Positions 56,005-64,000 of a stretch of DNA of 64,000 nt are shown here, in pieces (within the stretch, counting starts at the first letter, position 1; each line of letters opens with the position of its first letter). Under the pieces are notes generated by a model. It had not been told where the DNA came from. It made no database searches and saw only the letters and a list, made by a program, of their open reading frames with translations. Source of the stretch: Lineus longissimus (taxonomy: Eukaryota > Nemertea > Pilidiophora > Heteronemertea > Lineidae); contig NC_088312.1 of the NCBI RefSeq assembly GCF_910592395.1, positions 13,394,001 through 13,458,000 of the forward strand. The letters are read 5' to 3'. Position numbers and translations under genes: made by a program.

Positions 56005-56889
56005 GAAGTTTTACGCCTGCCCCGTGAGAGAACTAAGACTAATGAACAATCCAGCCTATAACCAGTACAACAGTAAGATGTAGATCTATATGATCATGAT
56101 AATGGTCTGTTTGCGTGCGTGCGTGTGCGCGGTGGAGGGGCCATCACTAATGTTCCCCGGGCCTATATGTTCTCCATTTTCCTTACGCCAATACGTTCTC
56201 CAAGTTGTATGTTCCCCACATACGATAGAATACTAAATTTATGGCTTTAAAAGATATCCGCAATCATGGTTGAAAAAGATTGTTACCCGGCACCATTGCA
56301 TAAACAGTACAGCTGTACTAATTTTAGCAGTATCTACTAACTGTTTGGCATGCGTTAATCGGTCGGCTCGCGAAACTTGTTCAAATGGAAAGTCGTTGAA
56401 TATCCAGGTTGAGGTAACTATTGATCAACCCGTCATGCGCGAGAATAGTAGTCTGGTGAATTTCATTAGTGCTCAGGCCTACTCGTCTGCATTCATTGCT
56501 TGCGTGAATGACCATCGTGCTGAACTGCATTAACCCTGGCATTCCAGTAGTGGGATTGAAAAAAACTGATGACACCTGTTTTCATGAATTCTATTTTGTT
56601 CAGTAGACTTGAAACTTTGACCATTCGTCACAGGATTTCCACACAGGAGCTAAATTTATAAATTCAAGACCATCGTCTTTGGCATTTTCGAAAAAAAGTT
56701 ATCGAAATCAACGATGTCTTCGTCAACGTGTTCTGGAACGGGTGGTTATCAGGTTGCAGCAGCTTCCATGCACGCCAGGATGTGCGGACTGCCTCTTCAT
56801 TTATGGGGGCCCAGGAGTCACTTATGATTTGCAAAACTGTCTGTCTGGTTATAGGTTCGCAACGACCATTTTCATCATTCTTGTCGACT

Positions 56890-57752
56890 TTCCAGGTTTT
56901 CCACCTTTTTCACATGTTACTTTTAAAAGATCGGATGATTGTTCGATCAAGGAGTTGAACCAGCGAGGTACATCTCCCTGGGACCATCTCTACAAATCCC
57001 GGCGCATCTTCAATGTGACGCTGCACCTGTGCATTTCGATGGGCCGGGAACATGTCCCATATCAACATGCCATTCCTGGAGAGAAAACCGGTCAGCCAAC
57101 CTTTGGACGCCCTGAATTCAGCTTGTTGAGGCCGATGCTCACGGTATTCCAGTTGTTGCTGTTGGGGAAGCTCATCCCACCACGCCAGGAATGAACGTTG
57201 GGCTTGAATTATCAGGTCTTCGCCGAGAGTGGTACTCCTCGTTGTCGTCTGGCCTCCATCCACCCACGCACCAATCTGTCAACCTCTGGCCAGAGTGCTG
57301 ATAGGGAGTGATATGCTTATTCCAACGAACCCTAACCCTTGATTCACCTTGTATGACAAATGGATGAAGCCTTTGCTCACTGCTGCCGCATCTACTTTTT
57401 CACCGAAGCCAAGAAGCTAACGGAAAAATCATCGAAAAACAGTGATTCTGAGGAACATGCAAAATGGAATGTGATGACAACTTTGGCAACCCAAACATGC
57501 CGGGCGAGAGATGAATGGGTTAAAGTAGCACTCACCGATGCCTCTTTGTCTCTGCCGACGCCTCTGTGACTGCCTACTGTACTGGTGACTTGATGATGTC
57601 TCTCACGGAGTTCATCCCAGCAGCCATCGACGCAGAGTAGTCGGGGAATGTTATGGTCCCTTGCAAACTGAGCCGATGAAATGCCACGAGGGTGCCGTAT
57701 GTTTTCATTGTTGAAGTCATCCAATAGACGGTTTTTTTCTTCTGGAGAGTAT
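56890..57752 (-). pseudogene. Pogo/Tigger-like transposase remnant, unit A
   Basis: Same content as the unit B copy (58903-59815) but missing the first ~17 residues because the duplication breakpoint lies in the coding sequence. It retains psq-type helix-turn-helix sequence (DDFNNENIRHPRGISSAQFA), a CENP-B-type HTH segment ending FRASKGWLTGFLSRNGM, and a last DDE-domain piece (LIWDMFPAHRN ... PGRCTSLVQLLDRTIIRSFK). A frameshift separates WPEVDRLVRGWMEARRQ from LGEDLIIQAQRSF. Not functional. Confidence 0.75.
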
Positions 57753-59765
57753 AATCACTGGCTAACATAACATGGTATCAGTATATTTTTGATGGTATGC
57801 ATCACTGTGCACGAATGTATACGTATTCCATGCAACATGTGACACCCACTCATGACCAATCGTATTTCTTTGCAGATGATTGTGGTTACACCTACTATCA
57901 TGCTGACTGCAATGGTTTCGATATCCTCTCACAACCAAATACGCTCGATAAATGCAAAGATGCTTGCAACGAACACGTTGAATGCAGGTCATTTCAGCAT
58001 CGCAACCCGACGTGTTGGTTGAAGTTTTACGCCTGCCCCGTGTGAGAACTAAGACTAATGAACAATCCAGCCTATAACCAGTACAACAGTAAGATGTAGA
58101 TCTATATGATCATGATAATGGTCTGTTTGCGTGCGTGCGTGTGCGCGGTGGAGGGGCCATCACTAATGTTCCCCGGGCCTATATGTTCTCCATTTTCCTT
58201 ACGCCAATACGTTCTCCAAGTTGTATGTTCCCCACATACGATAGAATACTAAATTTATGGCTTTAAAAGATATCCGCAATGGTTGAAAAAGATTGTTACC
58301 CGGCACCATTGCATAAACAGTACAGCTGTACTAATTTTAGCAGTATCTACTAACTGTTTGGCATGCGTTAATCGGTCGGCCCGCGAAACTTGTTCAAATG
58401 GAAAGTCGTTGAATATCCAGGTTCAGGTAACTATTGATCAACCCGTCATGCGCGAGAATAGTGGTCTGGTGAATTTCATTAGTGCTCAGGCCTACTCGTC
58501 TGCATTCATTGCTTGCGTGAATGACCATCGTGCTGAACTGCATTAACCCTGGCATTCCAGTAGTGGGATTGAAAAAAACTGATGACACCTGTTTTCATGA
58601 ATTCTATTTTGTTCAGTAGACTTGAAACTTTGACCATTCGTCACAGGATTTCCACACAGGAGCTAAATTTATAAATTCAAGACCATCGTCTTTGGCATTT
58701 TCGAAAAAAAGTTATCGAAATCAACGATGTCTTCGTCAACGTGTTCTGGAACGGGTGGTTATCAGGTTGCAGCAGCTTCCATGCACGCCAGGATGTGCGG
58801 ACTGCCTCTTCATTTATGGGGGCCCAGGAGTCACTTATGATTTGCAAAACTGTCTGTCTGGTTATAGGTTCGCAACGACCATTTTCATCATTCTTGTCGA
58901 CTTTCCAGGTTTTCCACCTTTTTCACATGTTACTTTTAAAAGATCGGATGATTGTTCGATCAAGGAGTTGAACCAGCGAGGTACATCTCCCTGGGACCAT
59001 CTCTACAAATCCCGGCGCATCTTCAATGTGACGCTGCACCTGTGCATTTCGATGGGCCGGGAACATGTCCCATATCAACATGCCATTCCTGGAGAGAAAA
59101 CCGGTCAGCCAACCTTTGGACGCCCTGAATTCAGCTTGTTGAGGCCGATGCTCACGGTATTCCAGTTGTTGCTGTTGGGAAAGCTCATCCCACCACGCCA
59201 GGAATGAACGTTGGGCTTGAATTATCAGGTCTTCGCCGAGAGTGGTACTCCTCGTTGTCGTCTGGCCTCCATCCACCCACGCACCAATCTGTCAACCTCT
59301 GGCCAGAGTGCTGATAGGGAGTGATTTGCTTATTCCAACGAACCCTAACCCTTGATTCACCTTGTATGACAAATGGATGAAGCCTTTGCTCACTGCTGCC
59401 GCATCTACTTTTTCACCGAAGCCAAGAAGCTAACGGAAAAATCATCGAAAAACAGTGATTCTGAGGAACATGCAAAATGGAATGTGATGACAACTTTGGC
59501 AACCCAAACATGCCGGGCGAGAGATGAATGGGTTAAAGTAGCACTCACCGATGCCTCTTTGTCTCTGCCGACGCCTCTGCGACTGCCTACTGTACTGGTG
59601 ACTTGATGATGTCTCTCACGGAGTTCATCCCAGCAGCCATCGACGCAGAGTAGTCGGGGAATGTTATGGTCCCTTGCAAACTGAGCCGATGAAATGCCAC
59701 GAGGGTGCCGTATGTTTTCATTGTTGAAGTCATCCAATAGACGGTTTTTTTCTTCTAGAGAGTAT
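57753..59765. repeat. Tandem segmental duplication, unit B (2013 bp)
   Basis: Repeats unit A from AATCACTGGCTAACATAACA to TCTAGAGAGTAT, minus the 633-bp segment. After 59765 the sequence continues as the natural N terminus of the transposase (minus strand). Unit B is therefore joined to the original right flank, and unit A is the copy with the artificial junction. Confidence 0.95.
57876..58020 (+). CDS. PAN/Apple-like domain exon, unit B (partial)
   Basis: Same phase-1 exon as in unit A, with acceptor CGTATTTCTTTGCAG and the same Cys pattern. The encoded protein is unchanged over the shared part. It runs to CWLKFYACPV and a stop within 30 bases because the 633-bp segment is missing. The conserved acceptor and frame in both copies reflect the recent duplication and are not independent evidence of function. 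Confidence 0.5.
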
Positions 59766-60140
59766 GATCGGTAACGGCAAGGAGGTCGGATATCAACATC
59801 ATAATCATGCTCCATTATCCATAGGCAATACGAAACTGTCCAGAATGACGAGGAGTGTTAGAAATTTCACGCCGGACATCATCTTGGTTTCGTCTTCAAA
59901 CGAGGAATGTAATGCAAACATGCGCCCACAGAGGCCTTGCGTATACGACCTCTTCTTCATATTGTCACATTTCTTCAAGGTCTACTCGCTACAAGAAAGG
60001 CTATGGTGCACCAGCCGAATTGACATGGTGCAGTATGGAGAGATAAAAAGATGCGTAATCAACTTAACTAGACCTAGAACCTGGATATTCAATGACTTTT
60101 TCCATTCGAACAAGTTTCGCGGGCCGACCGATCAACGCAT
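58363..60140 (-). mobile_element. Pogo/Tigger-like element with 62-bp inverted repeats
   Basis: ATGCGTTAATCGGTCGGC ... GAATATCCAGGTT (58363-58424) reappears inverted at 60079-60140 (AACCTGGATATTCAA ... CGATCAACGCAT). These inverted repeats bracket the transposase remnant, so they are probably terminal or subterminal ends of the element. The exact termini were not resolved. They may lie outward near CAGTACAGCTGTACTAATT (58317) and 60165. Unit A holds another copy of the left end at 56350-56411. Confidence 0.65.
58903..59815 (-). pseudogene. Pogo/Tigger-like transposase remnant, unit B (with true N terminus)
   Basis: The N terminus starts MEHDYDVDIRPPCRYRSYSL then EEKNRLLDDFNNENIRHPRG, a psq-type HTH. 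Further along the minus strand a CENP-B-type HTH is split over two frames: SALWPEVDRLVRGWMEARRQ then RGVPLSAK, shifting to LGEDLIIQAQRSFLAWWDEL and FRASKGWLTGFLSRNGM. The frame then jumps straight to LIWDMFPAHRN and VPGRCTSLVQLLDRTIIRSF, which belong near the end of the DDE domain. Most of the catalytic domain (roughly 150-200 residues, including the first Asp) is therefore deleted. The frameshift lies near 59237. Confidence 0.75.
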
Positions 60141-60170
60141 ACTATATAGTAATTGTACTATTAACATATA

Positions 60171-61039
60171 AAGCACCGCGTATAACACATCCTTCATAAT
60201 CGCCCATGATCAATGTCATGTATGTCCAGTCGGACGTGCGTCATCACTGTCGTGCCTGGTAACAATGAAATGAAGATGCCGCCATTTGTATTTCAGAGAT
60301 GCCTGCGCCAAGAGTAAGTACACGTTTTCTTTCGTGGTCATGAAATTAGTTTAGTTTGTCTTTCTGTGTTAACAAAGTTCCTGATAAATCACTCTGCGGT
60401 GACATTTTTAGATATTTTTTGGGCCGAAAGCATGGCCAAAACGCGTTTTTCTGACTTTTGGCAGGTGCCGACCAAGTGATTATGGTTCGTGAAATTCCTC
60501 CCCCAATCCAAACCGGTCGGCAACCTCCATACGAAAATCCCTACGGTAACCTATTTTCGATGCCTGGTGGGGGGGGGGGGGGCAATTATTAACTAGCTTG
60601 TGTCTATCACACGCCTTCGATCCATTCTGACAAAGGAATATGAACTGCTATCAGATATATCTATCGTTTACACCGACAACAAGGAAGACCAAAAAACATA
60701 TCTATTCACACCGAGGTACAATTATATACTCGCAGTACTTTCCAGCAAGGTGTAGTTCTTAACCGTCCAATGTTATATGAACTTCATATCAGATAAATCT
60801 ATCGTTTACACCAGCAACAACGAACACGTATTCTGTATGAAAATGTTTCGTTTCATGGAACTTAAGCATAAATAGGCCTATATATTCGCGGTGCAATTCC
60901 CACCAGGATAGTTCTTGACCGTGCAATGTTTTATTTTGAGCTGTCCATGACAATGGACCGCATAGTACGAGAGTTTGCAGCGAATGGGAATTTGAATGTA
61001 GAATGCTAGAGCCAAACATCTTAATGAAGCGGTAATAAG
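60171..61039. other. Intergenic with a diverged 138-bp tandem duplication
   Basis: TCAGATATATCTATCGTTTA at 60651 and TCAGATAAATCTATCGTTTA at 60789 mark two ~138-bp copies, which also share GTAGTTCTTAACCGT/ATAGTTCTTGACCGT and CAATGTT. A poly-G run sits near 60570. ATGCCTGCGCCAAGA|GTAAGTACAC near 60300 looks like a tiny first exon with a good donor but cannot be linked to anything. Confidence 0.5.
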
Positions 61040-61160
61040 ATGCCACGACACAGCCTTCGTAGTAGAAGCAAGGACACGTGCACTATCTTGCCCAGACCTG
61101 AAGCATCTCCTGAGGAACTAGGTCTGGCTCTACCGTTGATGCTAGTCTGCATCACAGGGG
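61040..61160 (+). CDS. Possible signal-peptide exon upstream of the Ig exons
   Basis: ATG at 61040 opens a 41-codon frame ending with hydrophobic ELGLALPLMLVCITG just before GGG|GTATAG. A leader exon 150 bp before the first Ig exon would be logical. However, the only donor is weak and gives phase 0, while the Ig exon needs phase 1, and a 25-residue basic stretch precedes the hydrophobic core. Tentative. Confidence 0.25.
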
Positions 61161-61308
61161 TATAGGTACTGCTTCTCCAAGTGTGTCGGTAAATCTTTTC
61201 AAAGACTTAAATGCTACTATTCCTTTTTCATTATTTTTGATGAAACAAAGCCAATTATTGACATCCACTTATCAAAAGCCCATCGACAGTGTCTTCTTCC
61301 CCATACAG

Positions 61309-61653
61309 CTCCACCCCTAAAGCTGCTAATCACCGGCCCAGATAAACCTGTCAAGGTTGGAACCACGCAAAGTCTAATCTGCAAGTTCGAATCGAAATTC
61401 CCACAATCTTCGACTAAGATGTTTGCATGGGGCCGGCGGTATGAGAATGCGAGCAGAATTAAGCAATTGGAATACATTTTTTACAAGGACACTAGGAGGA
61501 TAGCTGCTGTGTCAGGAGTTGATGCTCGTAATCGAATGCACGAGTTACCTCTGACTCCGGTCTCCTTCACTGAAGCTGGGAGTTACAGATGTACTTACGT
61601 GATTAACGGAGCCTTTATCTATAGCAGCCAGACGTTTGATTTGGAGGTTTATT
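61309..61653 (+). CDS. Ig-like domain exon 1
   Basis: A 345-nt exon between CTTCCCCATACAG and GTGAGTGTTC, phase 1 at both ends, the classic arrangement for a shuffled immunoglobulin domain. It encodes PPLKLLITGPDKPVKVG then TTQSLICKFESKFPQ. The first Cys is in LICKF, the core Trp in MFAWGRR, and the DxxxYxC signature appears as FTEAGSYRCTYV. At ~115 residues it is a full V/I-type domain. The gene is presumably a cell-surface or secreted Ig-superfamily protein. It differs strongly from the following three exons. Confidence 0.8.
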
Positions 61654-61955
61654 GTGAGTGTTCAAAATGTTTATCTGTTTCTCTGGCAGAATTAGACGTT
61701 AGTACATTGATTGTAAGATATCATTTACATGTAGCTACTTATATTGTTTGCTCACCGATAAAACGAGTACGTACACTAGTACATATCAAAGTGCGATTTT
61801 TATTTTCGCTAATGTAGGTTATTTGCGAAATTCGCAAAATAAACGTTGCAAAATTTGACGGTGTACAGTATTTCTCAATTGAATTATGAAATACAGAGTC
61901 GGCTTTTCGTTTACTCAAAATCGAACAAGCCACATACCATTCACTATGTGTAATA

Positions 61956-62328
61956 AAATAGCATTCCGCGAAGTTACTATTTATAGCTCACAAGGTCATT
62001 TGCATAAGATATTGATGACGTTTTAGTCACATGACAGTCGGACATCGACACTTATTTCTACGCATTTGAGCTTATTTCAAAGTCAATTATCTTTGACCCT
62101 GCATTGTTTTTAGCATGAACGATACCATAGAGTCAGAGAGAGAAATATTCAGAACAATTATGTAGTATTTCCAAAACTCGGACATGTGCCAGATTGAATC
62201 TAACTGCCCTAGTTAGAAAGCCTGAATCCATTACGAAACCGCATGTTTGTCCGACATTGCCTGTAATTCAGCGATGGGGAAATAGACGGCAGCAGCTGCA
62301 GTGACGTCATCTTCGCGGAATGCTATTT
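61956..62328. mobile_element. 373-bp MITE with 18-bp perfect TIRs
   Basis: AAATAGCATTCCGCGAAG at the left and its exact inverse CTTCGCGGAATGCTATTT at the right enclose 373 bp without coding potential. It lies in the intron between Ig exons 1 and 2. Target duplication not evident. Confidence 0.7.
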
Positions 62329-62368
62329 ACCGAAGATGTCAGATTGATAAAACAGATTTCTCTTTCAG

Positions 62369-62656
62369 ATCCTCCTAATCAGATCATCATATCTTCCACG
62401 AAGTCAGCAATGCCAATGAATCAGTCAGAAACATTCATTTGTAAAATCATAGGCGGAAACCCCCCTAACCAAACATTGACTATCTACAGAGAGAAGGATG
62501 GCAAGCGAAAATTGATGCACGGAACAGGGTCAAACATTAGGTTGATTTTGTCCATGGGCAGTAGTTACAATGGATCCAGCTTCTACTGTGAGTCAAGTGT
62601 ACGTGGATATCCAAGGTTATCAAAGACATCCAACAAGATTATATACACAGTTCTCC
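62369..62656 (+). CDS. Ig-like domain exon 2
   Basis: A 288-nt phase 1-1 exon between TTTCTCTTTCAG and GTGAGTATAG. It encodes PPNQIIISSTKSAMPMNQS, ETFICKIIGGNPPNQTLTIY, and SSFYCESSV near the end. The two core cysteines are present (FIC and FYC). The usual core Trp ~12 residues after the first Cys is absent (LTIY). It is the diverged founder or sister of exons 3 and 4: shared words include TIYREKDGK and NPPNQTLTIY. N-linked sites such as NQS, NQT and NGS suggest an extracellular location. Confidence 0.85.
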
Positions 62657-63141
62657 GTGAGTATAGATATGTTGCTTTGAATACAGTCGTTTACGCCATC
62701 ACTACTTAATAACACTTGGTAAATAGCGTACCATATCGTTTCCTCCCGTTTTATGTGATGGTATTCTTCTTTACCCAACTGCATGCGTTTGCCTGAATCG
62801 ATGGGTTGCGACGGTGGGCAGCTTTTGTAACCCTTGTGAAGGTATATATGTTGTGTCATCAAAGCATGTGCGAAAGCATATACCTGACACTCTTGAATCG
62901 GCCTTCGTACTTGACCAGTAGCACGAGGAATGAAGGAACTATTCAAGAACTTTAGACGAAAAATGCATCAACAAAATTCGTACTACGCGTTCGTAGCTCT
63001 TCGTAATGGTTGCGAAGCCTGTATGGTTTTATGTAATAATACAATGTATTATATAAACATTATATCAAATTTGATAAAACAAAATTCCAAAATTTTACCA
63101 AAGATGTCAGATTGATCAGATGAAACAATCTTCTTTTTCAG
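62657..63141. other. Intron between Ig exons 2 and 3
   Basis: 485 bp, longer than and mostly unlike the downstream intron. Its last ~40 bp (AAAGATGTCAGATTGATCAG onward) match the end of the next intron, marking where the tandem duplication unit begins. Confidence 0.6.
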
Positions 63142-63432
63142 ATCCACCTGATCTGGTCACCCTATATTCCACGAAGTCAGCAAAGCCAATGAATCAGTTA
63201 GAAACATTCATCTGTACCAGCTCAGGCGGAAACCCCCCGAACCAAACATTGACTATCTACAGAGAGAAGGATGGCAAGCAACAATTAATGAACGGAACAG
63301 GGCCAACCATTACGCTGAAGGATAGGCCCATGGTCAGCAGTGACGATGGATCCAGCTTCTACTGTGAATCAAGTCTAAGTAGATATCCAAGTCTATCAAA
63401 CACATCAAACGTGATTGTATACACAGTTCTGC
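63142..63432 (+). CDS. Ig-like domain exon 3
   Basis: A 291-nt phase 1-1 exon between CTTCTTTTTCAG and GTGAGTATAG. It encodes PPDLVTLYSTKSAKPMNQLE then TFICTSSGGNPPNQTLTIYR and VSSDDGSSFYCESSL. The cysteines and the DDGSSFYC signature are intact; the core Trp is again missing. It is almost identical to exon 4 (differences include SSGG versus SLGG and SRYPS versus SGYPS), so the pair arose very recently. Confidence 0.88.
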
Positions 63433-63604
63433 GTGAGTATAGAGTCACTTTATATACAAGATATTTATTCATATCGTATAATATGCCATTATCCAACAAT
63501 GCCACTTGGTTGGGTATGTTCGTGGGAATTCGATTTGATAAAAGGAAATTCCCAAATTTACCAAAGATGTCAGATTGATCAGTTGAAACAATCTTCTTTT
63601 TCAG
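63433..63604. other. Intron between Ig exons 3 and 4 (172 bp)
   Basis: Begins GTGAGTATAGAGTCACTTTA and ends CTTCTTTTTCAG. The 105 bp following exon 4 match its beginning closely, so exon plus intron duplicated together as a 463-bp unit. Confidence 0.8.
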
Positions 63605-63895
63605 ATCCACCTAATCTGGTCACCCTATATTCCACGAAGTCAGCAAAGCCAATGAATCAGTTAGAAACATTCATCTGTACCAGCTTAGGCGGAAACCCCC
63701 CGAACCAAACATTGACTATCTACAGAGAGAAGGATGGCAAGCAACAATTAATGAACGGAACAGGGCCAACCATTACGCTGAAGGATAGGCCCATGGTCAG
63801 CAGTGACGATGGATCCAGCTTCTACTGTGAATCAAGTCTAAGTGGATATCCAAGTCTATCAAACACATCAAACGTGATTGTATACACAGTTCTGC
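63605..63895 (+). CDS. Ig-like domain exon 4
   Basis: A 291-nt phase 1-1 exon, 463 bp after exon 3, with the same splice signals. It encodes PPNLVTLYSTKSAKPMNQLE then TFICTSLGGNPPNQTLTIYR. Nearly identical to exon 3 in nucleotide and protein sequence. The flanking intron (63896-64000) repeats the previous intron and is cut by the window end, so at least one more copy of the domain may follow. The identical phases allow either tandem Ig domains in one protein or mutually exclusive alternative exons. Confidence 0.88.
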
Positions 63896-64000
63896 GTGAG
63901 TATAGAGTCACTTTATATACAAGATATGTATTTATATCGTATAATATGCCAATATCCAACAATGCCACTTGGTTGGGTATGTTTGTGGGAATTCGATTTG

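Larger units (their letters stand above)
55104..57752. repeat. Tandem segmental duplication, unit A (2649 bp)
   Basis: Starts AATCACTGGCTAACATAACA and runs to TCTGGAGAGTAT, where the same start sequence recurs at 57753. It contains a PAN-like exon, a 633-bp segment absent from unit B, and a pogo-like transposase pseudogene. Shared parts differ from unit B by only a handful of substitutions and small indels (for example CATG missing in B near 58279), so the duplication is recent. The breakpoint cuts the transposase N terminus in unit A. Confidence 0.95.

Noticed and set aside
56679-57194. 171-codon plus-strand frames repeated at 56679 and 58692
   Set aside because: Antisense to the pogo-like remnant. 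Identity between copies is explained by the recent tandem duplication.
59764-60171. 135-codon plus-strand frame
   Set aside because: It overlaps the transposase N terminus and the element's inverted repeat on the other strand, and has no motif.
60290-60320. Mini first exon ATGCCTGCGCCAAGA with a strong donor
   Set aside because: Five codons cannot be supported without a partner exon of matching phase.

Overview
This is a eukaryotic window, most likely from a marine invertebrate (an echinoderm, hemichordate, amphioxus or mollusc would fit). The grounds are GT-AG introns in several genes, phase-1 domain exons, many transposon families, and frequent TACATGTA and TAGGCCTA words. I cannot name the species. 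No rRNA, tRNA or CRISPR locus was seen.

Layout. (1) 1-15605 is one long satellite array of a ~73-bp monomer with several sequence classes and higher-order repeats. It is broken once, by ~130 bp of foreign DNA near 7880. A second, more divergent block of the same satellite lies at 18261-20160. Between the two is non-satellite DNA with hairpins and duplicated segments. (2) 22057-34053 is a nest of transposons. Two inverted copies of one ~485-bp MITE (terminal inverted repeats beginning AATGCCCGG) were hit by later insertions. Copy 1 carries an apparently intact Ty3/gypsy LTR retrotransposon (22189-30462, LTRs that read as identical) and a 600-bp MITE. Copy 2 carries a Tc1/mariner remnant and a 453-bp short-TIR element. 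The gypsy element, on the minus strand, encodes Gag, Pol and a third ORF in the env position. That third ORF has all four SGNH-hydrolase signature residues and sits behind a splice acceptor. (3) 34230-47420 holds a split host-like gene whose first three exons join in frame. Exon 3 carries a PD-x(16)-ExK motif suggesting a PD-(D/E)XK nuclease-like domain. Its large introns contain MITEs, tandem repeats, a hAT-like element with poly-C ends and an 8-bp target duplication, and a decayed PIN-like pseudogene.

(4) 48380-51780 is a PIF/Harbinger element. It has a two-exon DDE nuclease gene that reads intact and a divergently transcribed Myb/SANT-like gene with an apparent frameshift. (5) 55104-59765 is a recent tandem duplication. 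Each unit carries a PAN/Apple-like exon and a broken pogo/Tigger-like transposase gene. Unit A also has 633 bp that unit B lacks, including a 166-bp near-perfect hairpin. (6) 61309-63895 contains four phase 1-1 immunoglobulin-domain exons. The last two, with their introns, are a fresh 463-bp tandem duplication that appears to continue beyond the window.

The coding content is therefore mostly mobile-element genes: retroviral-type Gag, Pol and an accessory ORF, Harbinger nuclease and DNA-binding partner, and pogo and Tc1 remnants. Around them are pieces of two or three host genes: a putative nuclease-fold gene, a PAN-domain gene and an Ig-superfamily gene. The satellite arrays suggest a heterochromatic or rapidly rearranging neighbourhood.
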